This document shows positions 1 to 5,184 of a DNA stretch of 7,553 bases, one piece after another (positions within the stretch are counted from its first letter, which is position 1; each line of letters starts with the position of its first letter). This DNA comes from Bacillota bacterium. Its GTDB lineage: Bacteria > Bacillota > Clostridia > Oscillospirales > Ruminococcaceae. The position numbers and the translations under genes are program-made. The stretch covers positions 1 to 7,553 of the forward strand of contig JAEZVA010000101.1 in NCBI GenBank assembly GCA_023443315.1, in the 5' to 3' direction. Below the pieces are notes generated by a model. That model saw only the letters and a list, made by a program, of their open reading frames with translations. It was not told the DNA's origin and did not search any database.

Positions 1-177
1 AATCTGTGCAATGGACGGCGCGCCTGCAATAATCATGTATATGGTAATACCGGCCACGGCAATCACAGCGGTAATTCCGCACACAAAGAACAGGATGTTC
101 ATGATGCGCTCCGCCGCGTTTTTTGCCACTGACCTGCGTGTTGCTTTTACACCTAATGCCACATGGTTCTTAGACAA
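1..177 (-). CDS. pstC: Phosphate ABC transporter permease PstC, N-terminal part (cut by window edge)
   Basis: This is one of the two membrane permeases of the high-affinity phosphate importer PstSCAB. Only the first 59 codons are in the window and the frame runs off the left edge. The visible protein has a short basic cytoplasmic head (KATRRSVAKNAAERI, residues 11-25). A hydrophobic helix follows at about residues 26-50, and then the sequence AGAPSIAQI, where PstC proteins usually carry a Gly-x-Pro segment after the first helix. I chose the TTG at 175-177 because AAAGGGG lies 8 bases upstream of it. An in-frame GTG at 193-195 would add six residues but has no ribosome site. The gene lies downstream of pstS on the same strand, the usual pst order. 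The identification rests on the helix pattern, the motif and the neighbour, so a different permease is possible but unlikely. Confidence 0.75.
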   Translation of the reverse strand, partial: MSKNHVALGVKATRRSVAKNAAERIMNILFFVCGITAVIAVAGITIYMIIAGAPSIAQI

Positions 178-274
178 ATCGGTTGCCCCTTTCACCGTTT
201 TTTGTTTATTAGTTGATGTCGGTCAGGTTTTTAACTGCTGCCCCAACTAGTAGACCGTTGTAGCCGGACAGCAC

Positions 275-305
275 GGATTGGGCGAAGCACTGCTTCGCCC
301 AATCC
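275..305 (-). other. Perfect hairpin between pstS and pstC
   Basis: Fifteen-base arms (GGATTGGGCGAAGCA and its exact reverse complement) flank a single central base, so the folded form would have a stem of about 13 pairs and a 5-base loop. No T-run follows on either strand, so it is not a standard intrinsic terminator. It sits about 34 bases after the pstS stop and about 98 bases before pstC. Inference: it stabilises or processes the transcript, so that pstS, the abundant binding protein, is expressed more than the permease genes. Confidence 0.7.
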
Positions 306-338
306 GCCCCGAAAAGAGTGGTTGTAGTTTGTGATTTA

Positions 339-1208
339 TTAACCGACTACAAGTCCTAGGCTTTTTGCAATCTCTTTGCCCTGCTCGCCCATTGCGAAAT
401 CGAGGAATGCCTGCGCCTCGGCACTGAGAGCCTTGGATTTATTGGTCGCCATTACGAAGGGGCGCGAAAGCTTGTAGCTTCCTGCAATGATGTTCTCGCC
501 AGTAGCCTCTACGCCGTCAAGCTTTACTGCCTTGATGGTGTCGTCTACCGCTTCTAGAGATACATAGCCGATTGCATCGGGGGTGGATGACACGAGGGAC
601 TTTACCGCGCCGGTGGAGGGGATCTCCTGCGCGTACGAGGGGGTCTCAATCTTAAGCACCGACTGGAACGCCTCGCGGGTACCTGAGGCCTCGTCGCGTC
701 CGATTACAACGATGGGAGCGTTTGCGCCGCCAACCTCGCTCCAGTTCTTAATCTCGCCGGAGAAGATCTTTACAACCTGCTCGCTGGTAAGCTCCTCTAC
801 CGCGTTTGCGCTGTTTAAGATAACCGCAACGCCGTCGATTGCCACTACGTGAGCCTCAAGGTTTGCCGCTTCTTCGTCCTTTAAGCTGCGTGAAGCATTG
901 CCGATATCCACCGTGCCGTCTGCCGCTGCAGTCATACCCTGACCCGATCCGGGATACTGACACTCTACTGTTACGTCGGGCTCAACCTCTTTGAATGCCT
1001 CGATGAACGCTTCCATCAGTTCCTGCATGGAAGAGGACCCAGTGAGGGATACCGTGCCGGACAGTGCGGGGGCGGCTTCAGATTCGGGAGCCGCTTCGCT
1101 ACTGGGAGTGGGCTGAGCAGAGGGTGCCACAGGGGCCTCGGTTGTGCAGCCAGCAAACATTGCTACTGCAAGCATAAGTACCAGTACAACAGATAAAACC
1201 TTCTTCAT
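339..1208 (-). CDS. pstS: Phosphate-binding lipoprotein PstS
   Basis: This is the substrate-binding lipoprotein of the PstSCAB phosphate importer, 289 residues, anchored outside the cytoplasmic membrane. Residues 1-20 are a lipoprotein signal peptide ending in the lipobox MFAG-C, with Cys21 as the lipid-bearing residue. Residues 22-50 form an Ala/Pro/Ser/Glu linker. The binding domain follows: TGSSSM (56-61), GSGQG (87-91) with the DIGNASR stretch (101-107), and GRDEASGTREAF (170-181), the family's typical phosphate-contacting loops. DAIGYVSL (211-218) is also characteristic. I chose the ATG at 1206-1208 because AAGGAG lies just upstream and the lipoprotein signal begins there. The longer in-frame version from 1244 would put 12 polar residues ahead of the signal. 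A Pho-type promoter lies upstream and pstC downstream. Confidence 0.93.
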   Translation of the reverse strand: MKKVLSVVLVLMLAVAMFAGCTTEAPVAPSAQPTPSSEAAPESEAAPALSGTVSLTGSSSMQELMEAFIEAFKEVEPDVTVECQYPGSGQGMTAAADGTVDIGNASRSLKDEEAANLEAHVVAIDGVAVILNSANAVEELTSEQVVKIFSGEIKNWSEVGGANAPIVVIGRDEASGTREAFQSVLKIETPSYAQEIPSTGAVKSLVSSTPDAIGYVSLEAVDDTIKAVKLDGVEATGENIIAGSYKLSRPFVMATNKSKALSAEAQAFLDFAMGEQGKEIAKSLGLVVG

Positions 1209-1283
1209 AAACAATTCTCCTTTTCCTTCATGCTCTAAACACATGACCGCAACCTATTCATTTGCGTTTTCTTGACTGTTTAT

Positions 1284-1312
1284 ACTATAGCAAACCAAAA
1301 CTGACAGCATAA
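1284..1312 (-). promoter_or_regulatory. Promoter of pstS (extended -10)
   Basis: On the minus strand the -10 box is TATAGT (1284-1289), preceded by TG one base away (TGC at 1290-1292), an extended -10. Seventeen bases upstream is TTATGC (1307-1312), a poor -35. A weak -35 with a good extended -10 is typical of activator-dependent promoters. The predicted transcript starts near 1277, giving a leader of about 70 bases. Confidence 0.6.
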
Positions 1313-1321
1313 GCACGTCGG

Positions 1322-1370
1322 GGTAAAACCTATGTATGCACTCTGTAAAGTCGTGTAAAGAGATTGTAAA
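1322..1370 (-). promoter_or_regulatory. Pho box: five phased TTTACA-like repeats upstream of pstS
   Basis: Read on the minus strand, three exact TTTACA hexamers (1365-1370, 1354-1359, 1344-1349) are followed by CATACA (1333-1338) and TTTACC (1322-1327). Their starts are 11, 10, 11 and 11 bases apart, one helical turn each, so all face the same side of the DNA. The array ends 9 bases upstream of the -35 box. This matches the known Bacillus PhoP box, which consists of TT(A/T/C)ACA direct repeats with about 5-base spacers, and implies induction of pstS by phosphate starvation through a PhoR-PhoP type system. Confidence 0.8.
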
Positions 1371-1412
1371 GCCAAAACACGGGTATTAACGCGGCAGACT
1401 GCGGTTACTCCA

Positions 1413-1455
1413 TAATAAAAGGCATTCCCCCTTGCAAAACGCAAAGGGGAATGCC
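1413..1455 (-). terminator. Intrinsic terminator of the anfO-like operon
   Basis: The hairpin at 1421-1455 has a perfect 10-pair outer stem (GGCATTCCCC with GGGGAATGCC), one mismatch, four further pairs and an AAAAC loop. On the minus strand it is followed directly by TTTTATTAT. It lies about 38 bases after the stop codon of the 319-residue gene and before the pstS promoter, so it separates the two minus-strand transcription units. Confidence 0.85.
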
Positions 1456-1492
1456 ACAGATTCTTGCTTTGTACTGAAAAGGACGCTCTGTA

Positions 1493-2452
1493 CTACATAC
1501 CGCACCGCGAGGTGCACGACGCACAGTCGGAGGGCGTGCAGGATTGCGTGCCCTCCCGCATAAAGGGCAGTGAGCTTGCCTTGGCAAGGCTAAGGGCAAA
1601 GCGATGGGACGTTTCATCCGCGATTGTGACAAACCCACCCTCAAACGTAATATTGAGCGGGATGGTCGCTACCCCCTCTCCGTCTGGAAGCGGACGGCGC
1701 ACGGGGGCAAACACCGACATCCTGCCGTTTTCGTCAATGACGGCTATCTTATCCGACGAGCTGACTAGCCCTAAAAGCGCACCGTCCTCGGTAAAGCGAA
1801 GCGAGTTTTGGTCGGCATGAATGCCTGTGGCGTTGCAGTCAAACGCCGCAAGCGGACCGATGTCGGTCATCACCACCACCGGCTGCGCTGGCTCTACCGA
1901 TTTAAGTACGCCGCTTTCGTACAAGGAAAATCCCGTCTTCACCTCTACTTCGCCGATTGGGGTAGACAGGGACACCGTTTCACCCGGAAACAGGGTAAGA
2001 CTTTTAAGCGCGCCGCTCTGATAAAAGTGCAGGCAGACAATCTTTGCGCAAAAGGCGCCGAACGAAAACTCAAACTGAAACGGCACCGCAAGCTTTGCCT
2101 CATCCTCCTCCGACCAGTAGCCGCTCAGCTTCCCGTTCAGCGGAAAAACGCGGTTTACCTCGCCGCCCTCATACAATGTAACTAGCTCGGCGGGAAACTC
2201 GCCCATCGGCGTCATTACCTCGAGAACATCCTCCAGCAGCACCGATTTTAGTGCCCCCGAGCAAAAAAAGGACGCACTTTTCGCGTATTTTCTGCGCACA
2301 TGCTCTTCCCCGTACTGGGGTACCAGCTCCCCTACCGGCAGTGACAGTGTGTTTCTCTCCCCCAGCACACAATCCTTTAACGAGCCGTCCTCGTAGTATG
2401 CAGCGGACACCACCCCCTGCAATACGCCGTACCGTGTCGCAATGCTTGTCAT
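1493..2452 (-). CDS. Unknown protein of MORN_2/YwqK-like repeats with a four-cysteine tail
   Basis: I do not recognise this 319-residue protein as a named gene. It has no signal peptide or membrane segment, so it is probably cytoplasmic. It consists of repeats built on aromatic-x-x-(D/S)-G-x-L-K-(S/D): YYEDGSLKD (19-27), FFCSGALKS (62-70), LYEGGEVNR (93-101), FYQSGALKS (143-151), LYESGVLKS (177-185) and FTEDGALLG (220-228). Four units are followed 9-15 residues later by a second motif, PVGEL, TPMGEF, TPIGEV or TDIGPL. This resembles the MORN_2/YwqK repeat, a beta-hairpin unit of uncertain function. The last 15 residues carry four cysteines (305, 310, 313, 317; C-x4-C-x2-C-x3-C), a plausible metal or Fe-S site. 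The ATG at 2450-2452 has AGGAGG 9 bases upstream. It lies 48 bases after the anfO-like gene, in the same operon, so a nitrogenase accessory role is inferred from context only. Confidence 0.8.
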   Translation of the reverse strand: MTSIATRYGVLQGVVSAAYYEDGSLKDCVLGERNTLSLPVGELVPQYGEEHVRRKYAKSASFFCSGALKSVLLEDVLEVMTPMGEFPAELVTLYEGGEVNRVFPLNGKLSGYWSEEDEAKLAVPFQFEFSFGAFCAKIVCLHFYQSGALKSLTLFPGETVSLSTPIGEVEVKTGFSLYESGVLKSVEPAQPVVVMTDIGPLAAFDCNATGIHADQNSLRFTEDGALLGLVSSSDKIAVIDENGRMSVFAPVRRPLPDGEGVATIPLNITFEGGFVTIADETSHRFALSLAKASSLPFMREGTQSCTPSDCASCTSRCGM

Positions 2453-2500
2453 AACAGTAAGCCTCCTTCTTAATACCTAACCCGATTCATCTATCCCCTT

Positions 2501-3115
2501 TTAGCCCTTGCAGGTTTTTGCTATTTCGGCACGCACAACCCCGTTTTCCTCCGTTGCGCTAACAGAAAGGTCACTTCTTTGTTCAATCCACGGCGGTAGA
2601 TGTGAACAGAACAAGGTAAGAGCGACAAACGGCGTTGTGTCAAAAAAGCTCATCAGTGCCTTTTTTGATGAAACCTCGGGATGCGCACGCTGCACAGCGA
2701 TAAGATCAAACACATACACCCCGTCTTCCCCGGTCTGTCGGGGGGCAGTCTCTACTTCAACGGGCTGTTGCTCGATTGGCTTAGAATCTCTCACATCCTG
2801 CGCGATACCGTCAAGCACCTCGCGGGAAAGCGACGTAATCTCAAAAACCGAAAACCCCGCCCGGTCAAGGCTATGATACGCGATGCCCGTTGCCGCTTTT
2901 GCGGCTACCACCCTGCATTCCCCTAGCTTCGCAACCAGCTCCTTCACCTTATCCCGCAGGGTGGGCGGCGCATCGCCCTGATTTGGCGTATACAGGTACT
3001 CCCGGCACATCTGCCAGCCCTGCAGTGTGTTTTCATACAGCTGAACATTACATGGTTTATTAAGGTCGCAGGGTTTGCCCTCCTTATCGGTTGCCACGGC
3101 AATCAGCTTACACAT
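2501..3115 (-). CDS. AnfO-family nitrogenase accessory protein
   Basis: This is a 204-residue cytoplasmic protein resembling AnfO, an accessory protein first named in the Fe-only nitrogenase cluster of Azotobacter; its biochemical role is not well defined. The N-terminal half looks like the family: KLIAVATDKEGKPCDL (3-18), then QLYEN and a Trp (34), then a small alpha/beta region with GECRVVAAKAATGIAYHSL (65-83) and GFSVFEI (87-93). That region recalls the NifX-type cofactor-binding fold. The C-terminal part has YVFDLIAVQRAHPEVSSKKA (134-153) and the HLPPW stretch (172-176), which I associate with AnfO. The two halves are joined by an acidic, Gln/Pro-rich linker (about 108-130). I prefer the ATG at 3113-3115, where the conserved region begins. 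An in-frame ATG at 3125-3127 has AAAGG directly against it, which is too close. The family call is from memory of motifs. Confidence 0.7.
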   Translation of the reverse strand: MCKLIAVATDKEGKPCDLNKPCNVQLYENTLQGWQMCREYLYTPNQGDAPPTLRDKVKELVAKLGECRVVAAKAATGIAYHSLDRAGFSVFEITSLSREVLDGIAQDVRDSKPIEQQPVEVETAPRQTGEDGVYVFDLIAVQRAHPEVSSKKALMSFFDTTPFVALTLFCSHLPPWIEQRSDLSVSATEENGVVRAEIAKTCKG

Positions 3116-3149
3116 CGTAACATCCATCCTTTCCGCAAGCGCACAACAC

Positions 3150-3190
3150 AAAGGGGCATACCGATACTGTTCGTACCGATATGCCCCTTT
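3150..3190 (-). other. Leader hairpin upstream of the anfO-like gene
   Basis: An 18-position stem (AAAGGGGCATA with TATGCCCCTTT outside, TAC with GTA inside) closes a 5-base loop. Two positions (3161/3179 and 3164/3176) do not pair on the plus strand (A-C), but in minus-strand RNA both become G-U wobbles, so only the minus-strand transcript forms an unbroken stem. It lies between the predicted minus-strand promoter and the start codon, about 35 bases before it. No T-run follows, so it is a leader element rather than a terminator. Its function is unknown. Confidence 0.65.
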
Positions 3191-3221
3191 GCATGCTACA
3201 TGGTATACTTAATTATATCTC

Positions 3222-3249
3222 AGTATAGCCGTTTTGTTTCCTCCGTCAA
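3222..3249 (-). promoter_or_regulatory. Promoter of the anfO-like operon
   Basis: On the minus strand TTGACG (3244-3249) and TATACT (3222-3227) are separated by 16 bases, a good housekeeping-sigma promoter. An alternative -10, a perfect TATAAT at 3212-3217, has only GAAACA at the matching -35 position. Either one gives a leader of roughly 90-110 bases containing the hairpin at 3150-3190. Confidence 0.6.
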
Positions 3250-3309
3250 GAGCAGGAGTAAAAAAATGTCTAAACTGCACAGTTCTTAATTCTGGAAATG
3301 GTCATCATT

Positions 3310-3330
3310 TTACAATCCAGTGTATTGTGA
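3310..3330 (+). promoter_or_regulatory. Candidate operator overlapping the nif -35 box
   Basis: TTACAAT (3310-3316) and ATTGTGA (3324-3330) form an inverted repeat with 6 of 7 matching positions and a 7-base spacer. The right arm contains the -35 hexamer TTGTGA, so a bound dimer would block or recruit polymerase. The orientation is opposite to that of a GlnR box (TGTNA-N7-TNACA). The regulator is unknown and chance is possible. Confidence 0.3.
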
Positions 3331-3353
3331 AGAGGAGGAGAATCCATTATACT
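3325..3353 (+). promoter_or_regulatory. Promoter of the nif operon (housekeeping-sigma type)
   Basis: TTGTGA (3325-3330) and TATACT (3348-3353) are separated by exactly 17 bases. Transcription would begin near 3360, leaving a leader of about 130 bases before nifH. That leader contains the terminator-like hairpin at 3401-3461. Confidence 0.6.
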
Positions 3354-3355
3354 TA

Positions 3356-3371
3356 TGGCATAGCAAACGCA
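3356..3371 (+). promoter_or_regulatory. Weak sigma-54-like element
   Basis: TGGCAT-AGCAA-ACGCA has GG and GC separated by exactly 10 bases, the invariant feature of -24/-12 promoters. The -24 half matches TGGCA, but the -12 half matches only at GC and the final A (consensus TTGCA). I saw no NifA-type TGT-N10-ACA site upstream. The nearest, TGT-N9-ACA at about 3277-3291, has the wrong spacing. It may be coincidence beside the better promoter at 3325-3353. Confidence 0.2.
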
Positions 3372-3400
3372 AACCGAAATCGAATAGTATTCTTGGCATT

Positions 3401-3461
3401 GGGACAAAGGGGTCTTAGGCATGCGAATCATCTTCGCGCGCTTAAGACCCTTTTTTGTCCC
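3401..3461 (+). terminator. Terminator-like hairpin (putative attenuator) in the nifH leader
   Basis: The core stem pairs 3409-3427 with 3433-3451 around a 5-base loop (TCATC), with one A-C mismatch and a few G-U pairs. Its outer part is GGGTCTTA with TAAGACCC. The right arm is followed at once by six T residues (3451-3456), the form of an intrinsic terminator. A further outer stem, GGGACAAA (3401-3408) with TTTGTCCC (3454-3461), can close over the T-run with a 2-base bulge. The hairpin lies after the predicted promoter and 27 bases before the nifH ATG. No plus-strand gene lies upstream that it could terminate, so it most likely gates entry into the nif operon. No clear antiterminator strand is visible in the 40 bases before it, which suggests control by a protein or another RNA. 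It could instead protect the 5' end of the message. Confidence 0.65.
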
Positions 3462-3488
3462 TTTATTTATGAAACGGAGGTATGGTAT

Positions 3489-4310
3489 ATGAGACAGGTA
3501 GCTATCTACGGAAAAGGCGGTATCGGCAAATCCACCACCACACAGAATCTGACGGCGGGCTTAGGGGAAAAGGGCAAGAAGATTATGATCGTCGGTTGCG
3601 ACCCCAAAGCGGATTCCACACGACTTGTACTAGGCGGTCTTGCACAGCAGACGGTGCTTGACACCCTGCGCGAGGAAGGCGAAGACATCGATCTTGACTT
3701 TGTACTCAAGTCTGGTTACGCGGGTATCCGCTGCGTAGAATCGGGCGGACCCGAGCCGGGCGTCGGCTGCGCGGGGCGTGGTATTATTACCTCTATCAGT
3801 CTGCTCGAGCGTCTGGGGGCATATACCGAGGATCTGGACTACGTATTTTACGACGTACTGGGCGACGTTGTGTGCGGCGGTTTTGCAATGCCCATCCGCG
3901 AAGGCAAGGCGAGGGAGATCTACATTGTTGCCTCGGGTGAGATGATGGCGCTATATGCCGCCAACAACATCTCAAAGGGTATACAAAAATACGCCAACAC
4001 CGGCGGTGTACGTCTGGGCGGCATTATCTGCAACAGCCGCAAGGTAGACGGCGAGGCGGAACTGGTTGACGCGTTTGCCAAGGAGCTCGGCTCGCAGATG
4101 ATTCACTTCGTACCCCGCGACAACATGGTGCAGCGCGCGGAGATTAACAAGAAGACGGTTATTGATTTTGACCCCACCTGCAACCAGGCGGACGAATACC
4201 GCGCCCTTTCGTCAAAGATTGACGGAAACGACATGTTTGTAATTCCCAAGCCCTTAAAGCAGGATCGTTTGGAAGAGATTTTGATGGAACACGGCATTAT
4301 GGACATCTAA
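3489..4310 (+). CDS. nifH: Nitrogenase Fe protein (dinitrogenase reductase) NifH
   Basis: This is the homodimeric ATP-dependent electron donor to the MoFe protein, cytoplasmic, 273 residues, the same length I recall for C. pasteurianum NifH. It has the P-loop GKGGIGKST (8-16), the switch I region GCDPKADSTR (36-45), and Cys94 in GVGCAGRG and Cys129 in DVVCGG, which hold the shared [4Fe-4S] cluster. Arg97 is the position that is ADP-ribosylated in some bacteria. Switch II is DVLGDVVCGG (122-131). The ATG at 3489 has GGAGG 8 bases upstream. The open frame extends upstream to 3234, but that part is leader and promoter sequence. Three in-frame stops in a row (TAA TGA TGA, 4308-4316) end the gene. 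It is first in the operon, 39 bases before nifI1. Vanadium or Fe-only homologs are less likely because nifD and nifK follow without a G subunit. Confidence 0.97.
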   Translation: MRQVAIYGKGGIGKSTTTQNLTAGLGEKGKKIMIVGCDPKADSTRLVLGGLAQQTVLDTLREEGEDIDLDFVLKSGYAGIRCVESGGPEPGVGCAGRGIITSISLLERLGAYTEDLDYVFYDVLGDVVCGGFAMPIREGKAREIYIVASGEMMALYAANNISKGIQKYANTGGVRLGGIICNSRKVDGEAELVDAFAKELGSQMIHFVPRDNMVQRAEINKKTVIDFDPTCNQADEYRALSSKIDGNDMFVIPKPLKQDRLEEILMEHGIMDI

Positions 4311-4349
4311 TGATGACTATGTAATCACCCATTTGAAAGGAGTATTGTT

Positions 4350-4676
4350 ATGCTGCTGATTAGAGCGATTATCCGCCCAGAAAAAACCGGCGTCGTGTTA
4401 TCCGAGCTGCTTGCGGCGGGCTTTCCCGCCGTCACCAAGATGGATGTATACGGACGCGGCAAGCAAAAGGGCATTACCGTGGGCGAGGTACATTACGACG
4501 AGATTCCCAAGGAGATGCTGCTTGTCGTAGTAAAGGACGAGGACAAGGACGATGCCGTACGGGTTATCCTGCGCAGTGCGCGCACCGGCGCAAACGGTAC
4601 GTTTGGCGACGGCAGAATCTTTATTAGCCCTGTGGAGGACGCGTACACCATAAGCACAGGCAAGCAGGGTCTATAA
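4350..4676 (+). CDS. nifI1: PII-family nitrogenase regulator NifI1
   Basis: This is a small cytoplasmic PII-type trimer subunit of 108 residues. In methanogens NifI1 and NifI2 together bind NifDK and inhibit it after ammonium addition, and 2-oxoglutarate relieves the inhibition. The ferredoxin-like core begins LLIRAIIRPEKTGVVL, a NifI1 hallmark. The T-loop region is GRGKQKGITVGEVHYDE (35-51). The PII C-terminal signature reads ARTG...FGDGRIF (77-91). In E. coli GlnB two residues separate Thr-Gly from Gly-Asp-Gly; here five do (ANGTF), lengthening the nucleotide-binding B-loop region. The gene has AAAGGAG 7 bases before its ATG. Its place between nifH and nifD, paired with nifI2, is the diagnostic order for these proteins and sets it apart from ordinary GlnB or GlnK. 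Confidence 0.93.
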   Translation: MLLIRAIIRPEKTGVVLSELLAAGFPAVTKMDVYGRGKQKGITVGEVHYDEIPKEMLLVVVKDEDKDDAVRVILRSARTGANGTFGDGRIFISPVEDAYTISTGKQGL

Positions 4677-4698
4677 GAAAGGGAGGGGGAACAAGACT

Positions 4699-5085
4699 GT
4701 GAAAGAGGTCATGGCCTTTATACGGCTTAATATGGTCAACCCAACCAAGGAGGCACTTGCCAAAGAGGGCTTTCCGTCCTTTTCGTGCAGAAAGTGCTTG
4801 GGGCGAGGCAAAAAGAGCATCGACCCCACCGTGGTGCAGGCGGTGCTTGATGCGGGAGAGCTGCCCGTGTCTTCGGTCGGGGAGCATTTTACCGAGCTGA
4901 CCAGGCTGATACCAAAGCGCTTCTTTACGCTGATTGTAAACGACGATGAGGTGGCGCTTGCGGTAAAGACGATTATCAAGGTAAACCAAACGGGCAACCC
5001 CGGTGACGGCAAGATATTTATTCTGCCCATTGCCGAGACGTATAAGATTAGAACCGGCGAGCGCTTTGTCGGAGTAATGGAATAG
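4699..5085 (+). CDS. nifI2: PII-family nitrogenase regulator NifI2
   Basis: This is the partner of NifI1 in ammonium-triggered, 2-oxoglutarate-relieved switch-off of NifDK, 128 residues and cytoplasmic. The sequence starts MKEVMAFIRLNMVNPTKEAL, with the Met-Val-Asn-x-Thr-Lys stretch typical of NifI2. CLGRGKKS (33-40) opens a long T-loop region that runs to about 68 and is clearly different from that of NifI1. IPKRFFTLIV (71-80) and QTGNPGDGKIFILP (97-110) complete the PII core, the latter with normal spacing. The start is GTG at 4699, with GGGAGGGGG about 10 bases upstream. It lies 22 bases after nifI1, so the two are very likely co-transcribed and made together. A 99-base gap with two hairpins separates it from nifD. 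Confidence 0.93.
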   Translation: MKEVMAFIRLNMVNPTKEALAKEGFPSFSCRKCLGRGKKSIDPTVVQAVLDAGELPVSSVGEHFTELTRLIPKRFFTLIVNDDEVALAVKTIIKVNQTGNPGDGKIFILPIAETYKIRTGERFVGVME

Positions 5086-5118
5086 CCCCGAGTTTGGCTG
5101 CGCCATCAATTGTACTAA

Positions 5119-5154
5119 CGCGCGGACGGCTGCGCGACGCAGGCAAGGCCTGCG
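5119..5154 (+). other. Two adjacent stem-loops between nifI2 and nifD
   Basis: The first stem-loop is CGCGCGG-ACGG-CTGCGCG (5119-5136, 7 pairs with one G-U). It is followed one base later by CGCAGGC-AAG-GCCTGCG (5138-5154, 7 perfect pairs). The ribosome site of nifD (AGGAGG, 5171-5176) lies 17 bases further on and is free. No T-run follows, so these are not terminators. Inference: they mark a processing or stability point separating the regulatory from the structural part of the operon. Confidence 0.55.
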
Positions 5155-5184
5155 GGATAATTTCTGTAAAAGGAGGCGAACGCT

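Noticed and set aside
11..250. Plus-strand 79-codon frame at the left edge
   Set aside because: It is antisense to pstC, whose first transmembrane helix, ribosome site and position after pstS are convincing.
322..352. Inverted repeat TTGTAGT...ACTACAA over the pstS stop codon
   Set aside because: It has only 7 pairs with a 17-base loop and no T-run, which is too weak to call a terminator.
1405..1644. Minus-strand frame covering the terminator and the end of the 319-residue gene, and the plus-strand frame at 1464-1820
   Set aside because: Both overlap the repeat-protein gene in other frames and one runs through the terminator. The repeats and the ribosome site support only the 319-residue frame.
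3277..3291. NifA-type upstream activator site
   Set aside because: TGT and ACA are separated by 9 bases instead of the required 10, and no second site was seen.
3234..3488. N-terminal extension of NifH through the in-frame open stretch upstream
   Set aside because: The extension covers the promoter and leader hairpin, has no ribosome site, and would precede a NifH that already has normal length and a good ribosome site at its own ATG.
3469..3492. Seven-codon ORF (MKRRYGI) whose TGA overlaps the nifH ATG
   Set aside because: Only U-rich sequence precedes its ATG, with no ribosome site. It exists because the nifH ribosome site happens to read as codons.
3489..4310. Assignment of nifH to the Fe-only type (anfH) because of the nearby AnfO-like gene and the FVPRDN-VQ-AE stretch
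   Set aside because: The same stretch occurs in ordinary molybdenum NifH proteins, and the downstream nifD and nifK lack a G subunit gene.
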